From NCBI GenBank assembly GCA_963833655.1, contig CAWHYL010000004.1:372001-436000 (forward strand): a stretch of DNA of 64,000 bases, in the 5' to 3' direction. Below are positions 15,858 through 24,064 of the stretch, in pieces (positions within the stretch are counted from its first letter, which is position 1; each line of letters begins with the position of its first letter). The notes below the pieces were generated by a model. It saw only the letters and a list, made by a program, of their open reading frames with translations. It did no database searches and was not told the origin of the DNA. The position numbers and the translations under genes were made by a program. The DNA is from 3-1-20CM-4-69-9 sp963833655. GTDB lineage: Bacteria; Actinomycetota; Thermoleophilia; Gaiellales; Gaiellaceae.

Positions 15858-16877
15858 TCAGCCGCCGAACTCCAGCTCCGCGCATTCCGGGCAGTAGAGG
15901 AACTCGCCGGGGGTCATCCCCGCCTTCTCCGCGCCAGTCAGGACCTGCTCGTCGTACGCCTTCTTCAGCGCCGTCTGGAGCTCCGGATCGCCGTACGTCG
16001 CGTCGATGTTCTCGTGCGCGGCGGCCTGCCGGATCGGGTGCTGCTGGAGCTCTTCCTTCGGGGAGAGCTTCGGCTTGTCGAGGTTGATGTTGATCAGGGA
16101 CGCGTCTTCGTTGCCCCCGATCGGGGATGCCCGAGGCCAGCCCTTGGGGCCGGCTCTTCGGGACCTTTGCTGCTACTGCTGAGTCGGTTGCGGCGAGCCC
16201 GCGCCGGAAGGTGTCGACGGCTTGGGCATGAGCACGATCGACCACTCCTCGGGCGGAGTCTCCGAGTCCGGATGATGCACGATTGAGATAATCCCGCCCT
16301 TCGGCGCCGCCGGATCCTGCCCTGACTTCGACGTTACTGGTTTCGAGTCGGACACTGATGCCCTCCTTCTCGGCGGTTTGGTTGACAAGGTCAGTGTAGG
16401 GGGCGACCCAGTCTGCGCGCTTCGCTTCCGACATCGACCGCGTCGGCGTGATGATGCGAAGACCGTTCTCTATCGGCGTGAAGCCGGCGAGCGCCTCCCG
16501 CTCTTTCGGCGTGGCCGTCTCGTGCAGCGTGCGCCAGAACGCCTCTGCTTTCGCAGGGTCGCTGAACTCCGGCGCCGTGATCTCGACCGCCACCCTCGAG
16601 TTCTTGCCCGAGACGTTCAGCCGCGTCGCCCACACCTCGTACTGATCGAGCGTCGCACCGAGCATGTCGCGGAAGTGCGCGACGTCTTCGGGGAGCCGAA
16701 GACCTGGATGTGCGCCGACGGCGTGACGTCCTCGAGGTAGCCGCCGGGGCCGTAGTCGATGCCGCGGATGCGGACGCCGGCCTGGTCGGCGAGCTCGGGG
16801 GTGATGTGCTCGATCACCGCCTGCGTGATCGTGTGGCCGCGCTCATACGAAATCGTTCGCGTGCGCTCACGCCCCAC
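15858..16877 (-). pseudogene. Degraded gene(s) of unknown function in at least three frames
   Basis: Protein-like stretches follow one another in different frames: SYERGHTITQAVIEHITPEL to DVTPSAHIQVFG (to about 16690); DVAHFRDMLGATLDQYEVWA to ADWVAPYTDLVNQTAEKEGI (about 16690-16330); GQDPAAPKGGIISIVHHPDS to a TAG at 16173; and NEDASLININLDKPKLSPKE to a TGA at 15858, ending LYCPECAELEFGG with a CxxC pair. The composition is clearly protein-like in each piece, so this is one or two genes broken by small indels. No family recognised. Confidence 0.55.
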
Positions 16878-17290
16878 CGGCAGGAGTCACGGGCCGCTAC
16901 TGCCGCGGAGGGGTACCGGGGTGAGTGCGCGTTAGAGACTTGAGTCCGTGCGGAATCGCGATTTGGATCGTCAGTTGCCCGCCGCCCCGACGGCGCCTTC
17001 GGCGCAACACTGCCCAGCGGGATCGCCTGCTCAGCTAGCCGGAGGTCGCGGCGCGAGGCCGCAGCGCACCTGGCATCGCGTCCCGCTCGGCATGTCGTTG
17101 GCAAGTAGGGGTTGCTCGCTCGCGCCCTGCAGGCGCTCACGAGCGCACGTCGAGCGCTGATGTCGGAGTCGAGCCGCGGTCGTGCGCTGCATGCCGACCT
17201 TGCCTGCGCGCCGCCGAGGCCGCCGCGTCGAGCTCGGGATGGATCGTGCGTCTGCCTTCAGCCGACGGTCGGGCTCACGCGTATGAGTTA
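16878..17290. other. Intergenic region without a recognised gene
   Basis: About 410 bp between the degraded gene and repeat R6. No motif or convincing frame seen. Confidence 0.35.
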
Positions 17291-17454
17291 GATGGGACCA
17301 GTCGGCGCGGGGGTGGTGGTGGGGCCCCCTGGGGCGGGCATCAGCATCGGGCCGGCCTGCGAAACCCGGTCGAAGTCTCCCAACTCTCGCGCGACTATCG
17401 CGCACCGCGCAGGTGCCGGGGGTTTGTGCTGCGAAACGGTTACCGGCACCGTTG
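17291..17454 (+). repeat. Dispersed att-like element R6
   Basis: 5' module GATGGGACCAG (17291) with a GC-rich block very similar to R7; iterons AACTCTCGCGC (17382-17392) and GACTATCGCGC (17393-17403); a 30-bp gap; core AAACGGT (17434-17440), spacer TACCGGC, ACCGTTG (17448-17454). It lies just before the convergent end of the ECF sigma factor gene. Confidence 0.9.
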
Positions 17455-17487
17455 ACTTGCGACCCGGTCCGGACGGACTGATCCGGC

Positions 17488-18024
17488 TCAGTCGGGGCCG
17501 CCTTCCATTCGCCGCACGACCCGCTGGCGGGCGCGGTAGAGACGGCTCATGACCGTCCCTTCCGGAATCCGCAGGGCCCGAGCCGCATCCTTGTAGGAGA
17601 GGCCGGTGATGTCGACCGCGACGAGCACGTCGCGATAGTCGGGAGAGAGTGCGGCGACGGCTGCATAGATCTTGCCGGCCTCGAGAGCCGCGCCGGGGTC
17701 GGTCGCGCGCGGGTCGGCGATGACGTCGAGCTCGTCCGGCAGGGGCGCGGTGCGGAGTCGCCGGCTCTCCGTGCGCTTCTGATTCAGGAACGTGTTTCGG
17801 AGCGTCCTGAGGAGATACCCGAGGTCGTCCTCGCTACGGAGGAAGCGGGGCTTCGCGAGCACCCGAGCGTACGTCTCCTGCACAAGGTCCTCAGCGTCCT
17901 CTCGCGACCCGCACAGAGCCCAGGCCGCCCGAAAGAGCCGGTCGATGTGGTCGCTCGCCTGCTCTGCATCGAGTTGAACCCGCTCGGCGGAGGACGCTAG
18001 CCGGATGAGGGTCGCCTGCTCCAT
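17488..18024 (-). CDS. ECF-type RNA polymerase sigma factor
   Basis: 178 residues with an ATG start. Region 2: DHIDRLFRAAWALCGSREDA, EDLVQETYARVLAKPRF and YLLRTLRNTFLNQKRTESRR. Region 4: AALSPDYRDVLVAVDITGLS, YKDAARALRIPEGTVMSRLY, RARQRVVRRM. No anti-sigma gene is adjacent; an HTH regulator lies 27 bp upstream on the same strand, so the two may be cotranscribed. It may direct transcription of island genes. Confidence 0.93.
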   Translation of the reverse strand: MEQATLIRLASSAERVQLDAEQASDHIDRLFRAAWALCGSREDAEDLVQETYARVLAKPRFLRSEDDLGYLLRTLRNTFLNQKRTESRRLRTAPLPDELDVIADPRATDPGAALEAGKIYAAVAALSPDYRDVLVAVDITGLSYKDAARALRIPEGTVMSRLYRARQRVVRRMEGGPD

Positions 18025-18051
18025 CTCTCACCGGATCCGCGCGAACCGCGT

Positions 18052-18888
18052 TCAGCCCGGTTGAGCTGCAGTGACGGCGAGGGTTGCGAGCAGGGTCAGC
18101 GCGGTCGCGGCCGGCGTGCCCGGCTCGGCGCTGTAGACCATCAGCACCTGCCCGCCCGAGCCGGGAACCGTCAGCCGATCCCAGTCCAGCTCGATCCTGC
18201 CGACCTCCGGGTGGTCGAACGTCTTGCGGCCTTTCATCCTCTTGACAACGCCGCGCTCCTGCCAGAGCCGTCGAAAGAGCGGGGAGCGCTCCTTGAGTTC
18301 GGAGATAAGCGCCTGGACGCGCGGGTCAGGCCGCCGTTGCTCGTACCGGACACGAAGCGCCCCGACGAGGCCGGACCCGTCCCACCCGCCCGTGCAGAAG
18401 AGCTCCCGGATCTCGGGATCGAGGAAGATCAGGCGCGCCATGTTCCGATCGTTTGATAGCCGCCGCTCGAAACCACAGAACAGCGCGGATGCGGTTGGGT
18501 TCCACGCGAGCAGGTCGAGCCACGGCCCGACGATGAAGGCCGGCAGCGGCTCGACGGCGGCGAGCAAACGGAGCAGCCCGGGCCGAACATCCTCGAGAGG
18601 GGCGACATCGTGCGCCGCGGCGGCCCGGCCCGCGAGGGCGAAGAGATGCGTTCGCTCATCGACGTCGAGCTTGAGGGCGCGGGCCAGAGAGCCGAGCACG
18701 GCATCGGAGGGACGGATCCTGCCCCCTTCCAGCCGCTTGATGTAGTCGACGCTCACGGAGGCCAGCGCGGCCACCTCTTCGCGTCTCAGTCCCACGACCC
18801 GCCGGCCGCGGCCCGCCCTGAACCCGACGTCCTCGGGTCGGATCCGGGCCCTCCGTGACCTGATGAACTCTCCCAGCTCGTTGCTCAT
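18052..18888 (-). CDS. XRE-type HTH regulator with MmyB-like ligand-binding domain
   Basis: 278 residues from the ATG at 18888. N-terminal HTH: LGEFIRSRRARIRPEDVGF, VVGLRREEVAALASVSVDYI, KRLEGGRIRPSDAVLGSLAR. The MmyB-like PAS-type domain follows (PLPAFIVGPWLDLLAWNPTA, RNMARLIFLDPEIRELF, FDHPEVGRIELDWDRLTVPG). The family binds fatty-acid-like ligands and often controls oxidoreductases; no such target is adjacent. It ends 27 bp before the ECF sigma factor gene. Confidence 0.92.
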   Translation of the reverse strand: MSNELGEFIRSRRARIRPEDVGFRAGRGRRVVGLRREEVAALASVSVDYIKRLEGGRIRPSDAVLGSLARALKLDVDERTHLFALAGRAAAAHDVAPLEDVRPGLLRLLAAVEPLPAFIVGPWLDLLAWNPTASALFCGFERRLSNDRNMARLIFLDPEIRELFCTGGWDGSGLVGALRVRYEQRRPDPRVQALISELKERSPLFRRLWQERGVVKRMKGRKTFDHPEVGRIELDWDRLTVPGSGGQVLMVYSAEPGTPAATALTLLATLAVTAAQPG

Positions 18889-18991
18889 GCTGCGATTGTT
18901 ACAGCCTGCCGCACCCCTGACCCAGGGCTGATTCGTCCCCCGCTGGCGGGAATACACGGCGGCCTACTTGCAAACGTGCACCGTCGCCGGC

Positions 18992-19249
18992 TCACTCGTC
19001 GGGGACGGGGACAAGCTCGTCGAACGGCGCTGCCAGCTGCGCGAACGGGTGGTAGAAGGCCTCGAGGGCTCGTTCCGCGGCGACGGGAAAGACGAGCGTT
19101 TCCTAGGGCGTGGCCTGCCAGACCTCCACCGTTGTGCTGTTGTCGAGCGGGCTCCTGCAGAGCGCCACCTCGATCCCGCCGTTGACGCGGCGTGCGAGCT
19201 CTCGGCGGGGCTGAGCCAAAGGCTCGCCCACATGCGCTTTGATAGTCAC
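18992..19249 (-). pseudogene. Small conserved protein interrupted by an in-frame amber codon
   Basis: Starts at a GTG (19249) behind GGGAGGAC. Reads ELARRVNGGIEVALCRSPLD and TTVEVWQATP, then TAG at 19103-19105, and continues in the same frame with ETLVFPVAAERALEAFYHPF to a TGA at 18992. The arrangement 'ARRVdGGIEV...W...ERALdAFYHPFA' resembles a family of small actinobacterial proteins. One nonsense mutation explains the break; readthrough cannot be excluded. Confidence 0.55.
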
Positions 19250-19330
19250 AGTCCTCCCGCGTAGGAATCGGTTGGGGCCGCCTTCATTCAGACGGCCCCT
19301 CACAGGGCGACCGCTGCTACGAGCCGTCGC

Positions 19331-19816
19331 CTAGTAGCCCGGATTGGGTGTAGTAGTGGTTGAGACGATCTTCTCGCCGGCGGGAGAGACCACCCACCAC
19401 TTCCCGCCGAAGTCGTCGAGGCCCTGGCCGCTGGTTAGGCCACTCTTCGTGTCCCCCGAGAACCTGTAGAGGGGATGATGGCGGTACGTGACCTGCAGAC
19501 GGCCGTCGGCTCGGCGAGTCGTGCCGAGCAGCGACGCCTTCGCTCCCGCGACCGCCCGCGGCTTGCCCGATGCGATCAGCGGCGGCCAGTAGGCCGCGCA
19601 CGCGCCTGAGCATGCGCTTTTGCCGTTGCTCTCCTTGGCGAAGAGGTAGAGCGAACGGCCGCGTCCGTCGACGAGGATCCGCCCCAGCTTCGAGCTGGCG
19701 ACGGCGACCTTCGTGCCGGCGCGTGCCGAGCTCGACGACGCCGAGGCGACGCTGAGCCCAAACATGAGCGACAACGCGGCGGCGGTGGCGCCGATCGTGA
19801 GAATCAAGCCCTTCAT
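19331..19816 (-). CDS. Secreted Yx(FWY)xxD-repeat (COG4315-like) protein
   Basis: 161 residues from the ATG at 19816 with GGAG at a good distance. Signal peptide in LILTIGATAAALSLMFGLSVASA. Two family repeats: LGRILVDGRGRSLYLFAKES with SACSGACAAYWPPL, and YRHHPLYRFSGDTKSGLTSG with WWVVSPAGEKI. The family (lipoprotein with Yx(FWY)xxD motif) is widespread in actinobacteria. There is no lipobox Cys at the cleavage site here, so it is probably released or retained otherwise. Its function is unknown. Confidence 0.88.
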   Translation of the reverse strand: MKGLILTIGATAAALSLMFGLSVASASSSSARAGTKVAVASSKLGRILVDGRGRSLYLFAKESNGKSACSGACAAYWPPLIASGKPRAVAGAKASLLGTTRRADGRLQVTYRHHPLYRFSGDTKSGLTSGQGLDDFGGKWWVVSPAGEKIVSTTTTPNPGY

Positions 19817-20041
19817 TTCGTGCTCCTTCCGGATGCGTTTCGCCATCGCGTTTGCGATAGCTGCTGTCGCCGAGAAGGACTCCTGCGGGCTTCGGTTATT
19901 CCCGGGGGCCGTGCGACGAGAGGACACTGACTGAGCCGTTCCCTAGCCGATTCCGCGCAGCTCGCTGCGCATTTGTCGCGCCTCGCCGTCAAGCCAGCGC
20001 TGCGTGCGACCGGAGATCTACGGGCCCACGGTCCTAGTGCG

Positions 20042-20310
20042 GATGGGACCAGCCGTCGCGGGGATGGGTGCCAGCCCCGGGGGTTACGTGTGCGCGTATA
20101 TGGAGTCGATCTAAGTGCGGTGCGTCTAACGCTCGAGCTCGAGTGCGTCGAGCGGGTCGCCGCAAGGGGTCTGCCCTTCCCAGACGAAGAAGGGGTCACG
20201 GCTCAGCCCGCTCCCCGTGCGGGCCCTTCTACGGCCGTGAACTCTCGCGCGCCTCTCGCGCACCCGCATGCGTACTGGCAGCGAGAGTACAAACGGTTAA
20301 CAGCACCGTT
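20042..20310 (+). repeat. Dispersed att-like element R7
   Basis: 5' module GATGGGACCAG (20042-20052) followed by a block like that of R6; iterons AACTCTCGCGC (20240-20250) and GCCTCTCGCGC (20251-20261); a 29-bp gap; core AAACGGT (20291-20297), spacer TAACAGC, ACCGTTC (20305-20311). The 5' module is farther from the iterons than in R6 and R8. Confidence 0.9.
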
Positions 20311-20426
20311 CACCGCTGCCACTTTGGACGCCCAAGGATCGGTGCAGATGTGCCCGCAGTCACGGAACTAGCGCCTGGTCGCACACGAGGCGGTCTCTCA
20401 CCCGAGGCTGGGAAGCGGCGCCCGGC

Positions 20427-22268
20427 TTACGGGGTGGCCGCGAGCTCGCGTGCCTTCCGTGACGTCATGGTCTGGCGCTTCTGTGCGGAGAGCTCCACCT
20501 TCCGGAGCCGCACGTTCTTCGGAGTCACCTCGACGCATTCGTCCTCGCCAATGAACTCGAGCGCCTGCTCGAGCGACAGCAGACGCGACGGGATCAGGCG
20601 CACGAGCTCGTCCGCAGTCGACGAGCGCATGTTTGTGAGCTTCTTCTCCTTCGTTGGGTTCACGTCGAGATCCTCTGCTCGCGCGTTTTCGCCGACGATC
20701 ATCCCCTCGTAGACCTCGGCGCCGGGTGCGACGAACAGCTGGCCGCGCTCCTGCAGATTCAGGAGAGCGAACGCCGTCGCCGCGCCGCGGCGGTCGGCGA
20801 CCAGGCTGCCTGTCGGTCGCGTACGCAGCTCCCCCTGCCACGGCTCGTAGCCGTCGAAGACATGGTGGAGGATCCCTGTTCCCCGCGTTTCGGTGAGGAA
20901 CTCGGTGCGGAAGCCGATCAAGCCTCTCGCCACGACGAGGTACTCCATGCGCACCCAACCGGTCCCGTGGTTGACCATCTGCTGTAAGCGTCCCTTGCGC
21001 AATGCGAGCAGCTGCGTGATCACGCCGATGTATTCCTCGGGTGCATCGATCGAGAGGCGCTCGACGGGCTCGTGCAGCGTGCCGTCGATTTCGCGTGTCA
21101 CCACCTCTGGTTTGCCGACTGTGAGCTCGAAGCCTTCCCGTCGCATCAACTCGACGAGGACCGCGAGCTGTAGCTCCCCGCGGCCCTGGACCTCCCAGGC
21201 GTCCGGGCGCGGAGTCGGACGTACACGCAGCGACACGTTCCCGACCAATTCCTGTGCGAGGCGCGCCTCGACCATGCTTGCCGTCAAGCGGTTGCCAGCC
21301 TGACCAGCCAGTGGAGACGTGTTGATGCCGATCGTCATTGCAAGGCTCGGCTCGTCGACGCCGATGACGGGAAGCGGACGCGGGTCATCTCGGTCCGCGA
21401 GTGTCTCGCCGATCGTCACATCGGGGATGCCGGCGACTGCCACGAGCTCGCCTGGCCCGGCCTGCGTCGCCTCGACACGGTCGAGCGCCTCCGTAACGTA
21501 GAGCTCGGTCACCTTTGCGCGCTCGATGCGACCGTCGGACCGGCACCAGGCGACCTCCTGGCCGCGGCGGATCGTCCCCTCCCGGATCCGGCAGATCGCG
21601 AGTCGACCAACGTAGGGCGACGCATCGAGGTTCGTGACAAGAGCCTGGAGGGGGTGGCCCTCCTGGTAGACCGGGGCGGGGATCGCGGCGAGCAGCACGT
21701 CGAACAGCGGCCTGAGATCGTCGGCCAGCGCGTCGGCGGACAACCCGGCGCGGCCGGCGCGGGCGTCGCAGTAGACGATCGGAAAGTCGATCTGTGACTC
21801 GTCGGCGTCGAGATCGAGAAAGAGCTCGTAGACCTCGTCGACGACCTCTTCGATCCGCGCATCGGTCCTGTCGACCTTGTTGACGACGAGGATCAAAGGC
21901 AGTCGCGCTTCGAGCGCCTTTCGCAGCACGAAGCGGGTCTGAGGGAGCGGGCCTTCGCTCGCATCGACGAGCAGCAGCACGCCGTCCACCATCGTCAGCG
22001 CGCGCTCGACCTCGCCGCCGAAGTCGGAGTGGCCGGGCGTGTCGACGATGTTGACCTTGACGTCGCCGAACCGGACGGCGGTGTTCTTGGCCAGAATCGT
22101 GATGCCCTTCTCGCGCTCGAGATCCATGGAATCGAGCACGCGCTCGGCGACTTCCTCGTTTTCTCGAAACGACCCTGCTTGCCAGAGCATCGCGTCGACG
22201 AGCGTCGTCTTGCCGTGGTCGACATGGGCAACGATCGCAATGTCACGTAGATCTTGGCGCGCAACCAT
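20427..22268 (-). CDS. typA: Ribosome-associated GTPase TypA/BipA
   Basis: 613 residues, full length for TypA, with an ATG start. G1: IVAHVDHGKTTLVDAML (about 12-28). The switch region RVLDSMDLEREKGITILAKN and G3 DTPGHSDFGGEVERAL follow, then G4 NKVDRTDA. The C-terminal TypA-specific part is present (SIDAPEEYIGVITQLLALRK; LIGFRTEFLTETRGTGILHH; TPKNVRLRKVELSAQKR). TypA is an EF-G-like GTPase acting in 50S ribosome assembly, especially at low temperature. Divergent from the DEAD-box helicase gene across 164 bp. Finding it between R7 and R8 on an island is unusual for a usually chromosomal gene. Confidence 0.95.
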   Translation of the reverse strand: MVARQDLRDIAIVAHVDHGKTTLVDAMLWQAGSFRENEEVAERVLDSMDLEREKGITILAKNTAVRFGDVKVNIVDTPGHSDFGGEVERALTMVDGVLLLVDASEGPLPQTRFVLRKALEARLPLILVVNKVDRTDARIEEVVDEVYELFLDLDADESQIDFPIVYCDARAGRAGLSADALADDLRPLFDVLLAAIPAPVYQEGHPLQALVTNLDASPYVGRLAICRIREGTIRRGQEVAWCRSDGRIERAKVTELYVTEALDRVEATQAGPGELVAVAGIPDVTIGETLADRDDPRPLPVIGVDEPSLAMTIGINTSPLAGQAGNRLTASMVEARLAQELVGNVSLRVRPTPRPDAWEVQGRGELQLAVLVELMRREGFELTVGKPEVVTREIDGTLHEPVERLSIDAPEEYIGVITQLLALRKGRLQQMVNHGTGWVRMEYLVVARGLIGFRTEFLTETRGTGILHHVFDGYEPWQGELRTRPTGSLVADRRGAATAFALLNLQERGQLFVAPGAEVYEGMIVGENARAEDLDVNPTKEKKLTNMRSSTADELVRLIPSRLLSLEQALEFIGEDECVEVTPKNVRLRKVELSAQKRQTMTSRKARELAATP

Positions 22269-22432
22269 GCGTCGAGGGTAGCGAGGTACTCAAGAAACGA
22301 CGTGCGGAGACCGATCGCTACTGTGTGAACACGGTCGGCAATCGTGCCCACCGGTGAGATGAGCTTCTCGTTCCTCCTTCTGGGTGTTTCGAGGTAGGCA
22401 AGTCTCGAACCCGAAAAGGAGTCGAACAACAA

Positions 22433-23602
22433 GTGTCACAGAAATCGTTCACCGAGCTCGGTGTGTCTGCGCCGGTCGCCGACGCGCTCGCAGCTCGCTC
22501 CATCGTGGAGCCCTTCCGCATCCAAAGCCTCGTCCTGCCGGACGCGCTGGCGGGTCTCGACGTGCTCGCGAAGTCGCCGACGGGATCTGGCAAGACGCTC
22601 GCCTTCGGCCTGCCAATCGTCGAGCGGACCGCCGCAAACAGCCACCGTCCCTCGGCACTCGTGCTCGTACCCACCCGCGAGCTCGCCGCACAGGTGAGCG
22701 CCGAACTCAAGTCACTCGCGCGTGTAAAGAAGCTCGACGTCGCCGTCGCCTATGGCGGGGTGCCTCTGGGCACTCAGGCAAAGCGCGCGAAGCGGGCACA
22801 CATCCTCGTCGCAACCCCCGGCCGGCTCGAGGACCTCGCTGAGCGCGGCCTCGTCGACCTCACGCAGATCCGGACGCTCGTCCTGGACGAGGCCGACCGC
22901 ATGCTCGACATGGGCTTCCAGCCTCAGGTCGACAGGATCGTGCGCCGCTTGCCGCGCAATCGCCAAACGATGTTCTTCTCCGCGACGCTCGACGGCCGCG
23001 TCGGCGGGCTGGCGCACGCGTACACGAACAGCCCCTCGCGCTTCGAGAACGAGCCTTCGACGGCGGAGCCCGGTGAGATCGACCATCGCTTCGTCCCGGT
23101 GACAGCGGCCACGAAAGTCGACACGCTGATCGAGCACCTCGAGTCTGCCGAAGGGCTCACGCTCGTCTTCACGCGGACGAAGCGTGGCGCCGACCGGCTC
23201 GTCGAAAAGCTCCGCCGCCACGGCGTCCGCGCCGTGCCGATGCACGGAGACATGTCACAAGGAGCGCGCGAACACGCACTCGCTCAGTTCGAGCACGGGA
23301 GGGTCAAGACGCTCGTCGCAACCGACGTCGCCGCACGCGGACTCGACCTGGACGGCATCATGCAAGTGATCAACTTTGATCCGCCGGCCGAGGCGACGGG
23401 GTACGTGCACCGAACCGGACGCACCGGACGCGCCGGCCGCGACGGCACGGCGATCACGCTCGTCCTACCCGAGCAGCAGTCCGACACGAGCCACGTCGCG
23501 CGGACGCTCGGTCACACCGAACGCTTCGAGCAGGCAGGGATGAAGTCTGCTCGCCCCAAGCTCCTCTACACGAGCAGGAACCGGCGACGCTCGAAGTGGT
23601 AG
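22433..23602 (+). CDS. DEAD-box RNA helicase
   Basis: 389 residues with a GTG start; AAAGGAG lies about 14 bp upstream. Q motif FRIQSLVLPDAL, motif I SPTGSGKTLAF, Ia PTRELAAQ, Ib TPGRLEDL, motif II VLDEADRMLDMGF, motif III FSATL, motif V ATDVAARGLDL, motif VI YVHRTGRTGRAGR. The C-terminal extension is short and basic (YTSRNRRRSKW). Members unwind RNA in ribosome assembly, decay or cold adaptation. Divergent from typA; both families are associated with ribosome biogenesis in the cold, so the pair may form a functional unit. Confidence 0.95.
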   Translation: MSQKSFTELGVSAPVADALAARSIVEPFRIQSLVLPDALAGLDVLAKSPTGSGKTLAFGLPIVERTAANSHRPSALVLVPTRELAAQVSAELKSLARVKKLDVAVAYGGVPLGTQAKRAKRAHILVATPGRLEDLAERGLVDLTQIRTLVLDEADRMLDMGFQPQVDRIVRRLPRNRQTMFFSATLDGRVGGLAHAYTNSPSRFENEPSTAEPGEIDHRFVPVTAATKVDTLIEHLESAEGLTLVFTRTKRGADRLVEKLRRHGVRAVPMHGDMSQGAREHALAQFEHGRVKTLVATDVAARGLDLDGIMQVINFDPPAEATGYVHRTGRTGRAGRDGTAITLVLPEQQSDTSHVARTLGHTERFEQAGMKSARPKLLYTSRNRRRSKW

Positions 23603-23839
23603 CCGAGCGAGTCAGCCGCTCCTGACCGTTCCGTTGAGCGCGAACATGCGCAGTAGTAATCGAGGCGCCGCGAGAGCAGGCGTCGGTGCCAACCCGACAT
23701 GGCGAGCACGCACACCGATGCAGCGTTTACAAACCCCTCGGCGACGCGCATTCGTCTGAGCGGGGCCCCAGCTCGGGACTCCTAATCCACCTAAACCGGA
23801 GCGGGGGTACCCCGTTCTTGATCGGTCAGGTCGTGCTCC

Positions 23840-23976
23840 GATGGGACCCACTTGTGCGCGTGTCACCCCATAAGGCGCCCAACGGCTTTCATCTCACGCG
23901 TGAACTCTCGCGCAACTCTCGCGCAACTGCCGTTCTGCAGGGACTTCTCCCCCGTAAACGGTTGTAAACACCGCTT
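23840..23976 (+). repeat. Dispersed att-like element R8, upstream of the integrase gene
   Basis: 5' module GATGGGACCC (23840-23849), a CAACGGCTTT block, two perfect tandem iterons AACTCTCGCGC (23903-23913, 23914-23924), a 31-bp gap with TGCAGGGACTTCTC, and core AAACGGT (23956-23962), spacer TGTAAAC, ACCGCTT (23970-23976). Its arms ACGGT/ACCGC are identical to those of the tRNA-Trp anticodon stem. It lies 88 bp before the integrase start. Confidence 0.92.
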
Positions 23977-24064
23977 CGCGCGGCGGGTTTCACTGCGCTT
24001 CAGCGCGCGGCGCGGACGCTTACGAACGGCTCGCTGCTCGACCCTTCCTCGCACTGAGCGTGGG

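Noticed and set aside
23903..23924. Tandem iterons considered as a CRISPR array
   Set aside because: Only two adjacent 11-bp units without spacers; no array structure.
1984..23976. Classical integron with attC sites
   Set aside because: The recombinase is of the tRNA-targeting island type without the integron-specific insertion visible, and the elements lack the R/L box layout of attC; only a functional analogy is proposed.
23852..24064. Upstream extension of the integrase frame
   Set aside because: These codons are the R8 repeat itself; the integrase fold starts after the ATG at 24065.
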